Shown in pieces: positions 5,154 to 6,485 of a DNA stretch of 6,485 nucleotides. Position 1 is the first letter of the stretch, and each line of letters begins with the position of its first letter. The position numbers were made by a program, and so were the translations under genes. Origin of the DNA: an uncultured Clostridia bacterium (lineage in GTDB: Bacteria; Bacillota; Clostridia; Oscillospirales; Oscillospiraceae). The notes below the pieces were generated by a model that worked only from the letters and a program-made list of their open reading frames with translations, ran no database searches and was not told where the DNA came from. The stretch lies in assembly GCA_938049125.1 (NCBI GenBank), contig CALICR010000179.1:1-6485 (forward strand). Direction: 5' to 3'.

Positions 5154-6110
5154 TTAACCCTGATAATCGCTTTCCAAGCCCTCGTAGATGTTGCCGGAGG
5201 CCTGATCCGTGGCGTCGGCGATGTACTGGTTCATGGTGCCGTCGGCCAGCAGCTCCTCGATGATGGCGTTGACCGCGTCCAGCAGCTCCGTGTTGCCCTT
5301 GGCCACGGCAACGGAGTTGCCATCGACGCTCTCATTGAGCTGCACGTCGGTGATGTAGAGGTTCGGGTAGGTCTTCTGGTAGCACTCGGCGACGGGCGTC
5401 TCCACGACGGCGGCGTCCAGCTTGCCGTTCAGGACCTCGTTGATGACGTCGGTGGCCTTGGTCAGGCCGACAATCTGGGAGCCTGAGGCCAGCTCCTGGG
5501 CCCTCTCCATCTGGATGGAGCCGTTCTGTGCGCCGACCTGCTTGCCCGCCAGGGATTCAAGGCTGGTGTAGACGTCCTTGTTCGCGTCCAGGACCACCAG
5601 GCAGTTGCCGGTCTCATGGTAGACGATCGAGAAGTCAAAGTTTTCCACACGCTCCGGTGTCGCGCCGAGACCGGCGATGCCGAGGTCGATGTTTCCAGTC
5701 TGGAGCTCCAGCAGGATGCTGTCGAAGTTCAGCGGGACGATCTCCAGCTCCAGGCCCATGTGGTCGGCCAGTGCCTGGGCCAGGGCAATGTCGAAGCCCG
5801 CGAGCTGCAGGGAGCCGTCATCCGCGACGAGGTAGAACTCATAGGGCGCGAAGTCCGGGCTGGTGCCGACGGTCAGCACGCCGGGCTTCACGGTCTTCAG
5901 CGTGCTGTAGTCCGCGGCGGCATCCTCAGCCTGAGCGGTATCCGAAGTATCCTCAGCGGGAGCGGCGTTGCCTTCCTGGGCGGTATCGGTGGCGTCGGCA
6001 GTCGTGTTCGCGTCTTCTGCGGGCGCGGTCTCATCGGCGGATTTGGAGCCGCAGGCGGCCAGTCCAAGGACCAGGCACAGCGCAAGCAGCAGGGCAGTCA
6101 GTTTTTTCAT
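5154..6110 (-). CDS. Polar amino-acid ABC transporter substrate-binding lipoprotein (SBP_bac_3 family)
   Basis: This 318-residue protein captures a polar amino acid outside the membrane. The ATG at 6110 follows AGGAGG (6124-6119) by eight bases. Residues 1-20 are a lipoprotein signal ending in the lipobox LAAC with Cys20, and about 45 residues of acidic Ala/Thr/Asp/Glu linker follow. The PF00497 domain spans about 73-300: VLTVGTSPDFAPYEF (78-92), GFDIALAQALADHMGL (105-120), GNIDLGIAGLGATPERVENF (139-158) with R154 as the likely binder of the substrate carboxylate, VGAQNGS (192-198) and AAVVETPVA (233-241), which has Glu where many relatives have Asp. No permease or ATPase gene accompanies it and a terminator follows at once, so its membrane partners must be encoded elsewhere. 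Arginine, ornithine, lysine, cystine or glutamine are all possible; the ArgR-like sites at its promoter favour arginine-related substrates. Confidence 0.93.
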   Translation of the reverse strand: MKKLTALLLALCLVLGLAACGSKSADETAPAEDANTTADATDTAQEGNAAPAEDTSDTAQAEDAAADYSTLKTVKPGVLTVGTSPDFAPYEFYLVADDGSLQLAGFDIALAQALADHMGLELEIVPLNFDSILLELQTGNIDLGIAGLGATPERVENFDFSIVYHETGNCLVVLDANKDVYTSLESLAGKQVGAQNGSIQMERAQELASGSQIVGLTKATDVINEVLNGKLDAAVVETPVAECYQKTYPNLYITDVQLNESVDGNSVAVAKGNTELLDAVNAIIEELLADGTMNQYIADATDQASGNIYEGLESDYQG

Positions 6111-6135
6111 TGTGAATTCCTCCTCAAAGGTTCTC

Positions 6136-6151
6136 TTGAATTTGTATTCAT
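6136..6151. promoter_or_regulatory. ArgR/AhrC-box-like operator at the transcription start
   Basis: TTGAATTTGTATTCAT matches the arginine-repressor box WTGMATWWWWATKCAW (from memory of the family) at 15 of 16 positions; the only deviation is a G in the central four bases. It adjoins the -10 box and covers the likely start site, where a bound repressor would block transcription. Confidence 0.5.
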
Positions 6152-6180
6152 ATTATAACGTATATATATCCATTATTCAA
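6152..6180 (-). promoter_or_regulatory. Promoter of the amino-acid binding protein gene
   Basis: On the minus strand TTGAAT (6180-6175) and a perfect TATAAT (6157-6152) are 17 bases apart in AT-rich DNA. Transcription should start near 6145, giving a 5' leader of about 35 bases. A near-palindrome TATTC-aa-GAATA (6174-6185) covers the -35 box. Confidence 0.88.
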
Positions 6181-6199
6181 GAATAAAACAAGCTAAATA

Positions 6200-6215
6200 T
6201 AGAATAACTATTCAA
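6200..6215. promoter_or_regulatory. Second ArgR/AhrC-box-like site upstream of the promoter
   Basis: TAGAATAACTATTCAA matches the same box at 14 of 16 positions. Its centre is 64 bases from the first site, close to six turns of DNA, so one repressor hexamer could bridge both sites across the promoter. Confidence 0.42.
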
Positions 6216-6246
6216 TCCGAAGGTGTTCACATTGCACGAAACCGCG

Positions 6247-6315
6247 CCAAAACGCCCCGAGAGCGCCATCTCGAGCCCCGCTGCGGCACGCCCTAATCGT
6301 TCCCAAAACGCCCCG
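6247..6315. repeat. 13-bp direct repeat in a C-rich intergenic stretch
   Basis: CCAAAACGCCCCG occurs at 6247-6259 and 6303-6315, 56 bases apart. The surrounding stretch from about 6216 to 6372 has no gene; the open frame across it is very rich in Pro, Ala and Ser and has no ribosome-binding site. The function of the repeat is unknown. Confidence 0.5.
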
Positions 6316-6372
6316 CCCAATCTCCAATCTGCTCCCGCCCCGCAGAAAATTTCTCTCCGCCCATATTTGCAA

Positions 6373-6401
6373 TTGATTTTTCCTCCGTGGAATGCTATAA
6401 T
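6373..6401 (+). promoter_or_regulatory. Strong promoter for the tRNA-like gene
   Basis: TTGATT (6373-6378) and a perfect TATAAT (6396-6401) are 17 bases apart. The expected start near 6408 is about seven bases before the tRNA 5' end, the short leader usual for tRNA genes. Confidence 0.85.
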
Positions 6402-6414
6402 ATCTCCGCAGTAT

Positions 6415-6485
6415 GGAGAGGTATCGAAGTGGTCATAACGGGACTGACTCGAAATTTCGGCAGAAGCTGGGAATTTCGTCCCCCT
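6415..6485 (+). tRNA. tRNA-Ser (CGA?) 5' half; 3' part outside window or disrupted
   Basis: The sequence begins like a serine tRNA: acceptor strand GGAGAGG (6415-6421), TA, D-arm TCG-AAGTGGTCATAA-CGG (6424-6441), then ACTGA (6443-6447) as the 5' anticodon stem and CTCGAAA (6448-6454) as the anticodon loop, giving anticodon CGA. The 3' stem should read TCAGT but the DNA reads TTTCGGCAG, so only the first pairs form. A four-pair alternative CTGA/TCGG would need a nine-base loop. No T-arm or CCTCTCC acceptor strand appears before the window ends. The gene may be interrupted by an intron, truncated or a pseudogene. Promoter and 5' half look authentic. Confidence 0.55.

Noticed and set aside
6223..6438. 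71-codon plus-strand ORF overlapping the tRNA promoter
   Set aside because: Pro/Ser/Ala-rich with no ribosome-binding site; it runs through the -35/-10 boxes into the tRNA.

Overview
The window reads as chromosome of a fairly GC-rich Gram-positive anaerobe of the Clostridia, most likely Oscillospiraceae-like. This is an inference from GC-ending codons, strong AGGAGG ribosome-binding sites, two Gram-positive-type lipoproteins (LAAC lipobox followed by GSK and a long acidic Ala/Asp/Thr linker), sigma-A-type promoters and intrinsic terminators. No phage, transposase, CRISPR or other obvious mobile gene is visible.

Layout. Positions 1-3070, minus strand: an ABC uptake operon of the TrpX/TrpY/TrpZ (COG2984/COG4120/COG1101) type, in the order substrate-binding lipoprotein, permease, ATPase; the ATPase runs off the left edge. 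Ahead of the lipoprotein is a complete-looking ribosome-mediated attenuator: promoter, 25-codon leader ORF rich in Tyr and Phe codons, a 14-pair antiterminator and a competing intrinsic terminator. This is the most striking system in the window and suggests that the transporter carries tyrosine and/or phenylalanine. Positions 3120-3290 form a GC-rich divergent intergenic region with a minus-facing terminator. Positions 3294-4401, plus strand: a well-formed promoter, a short hairpin leader and one gene of the ornithine cyclodeaminase/mu-crystallin family that appears to lack the usual catalytic Asp motif. Positions 4402-5110 hold no convincing gene but several hairpins, among them terminators facing each way. 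Positions 5111-6215, minus strand: a single-gene unit for a polar amino-acid binding lipoprotein, with terminator, promoter and two ArgR-box-like palindromes. Positions 6373-6485, plus strand: a strong promoter and the 5' half of a serine-type tRNA whose sequence stops fitting a tRNA just after the anticodon loop.

How it works together (inference). All three protein units concern amino acids: aromatic amino-acid uptake controlled by translation of a leader peptide, an NAD(P)-dependent amino- or imino-acid enzyme, and an orphan amino-acid binding protein probably under arginine repressor control. The two lipoproteins would sit outside the membrane. The first has its own channel and ATPase; the second must use partners encoded elsewhere.
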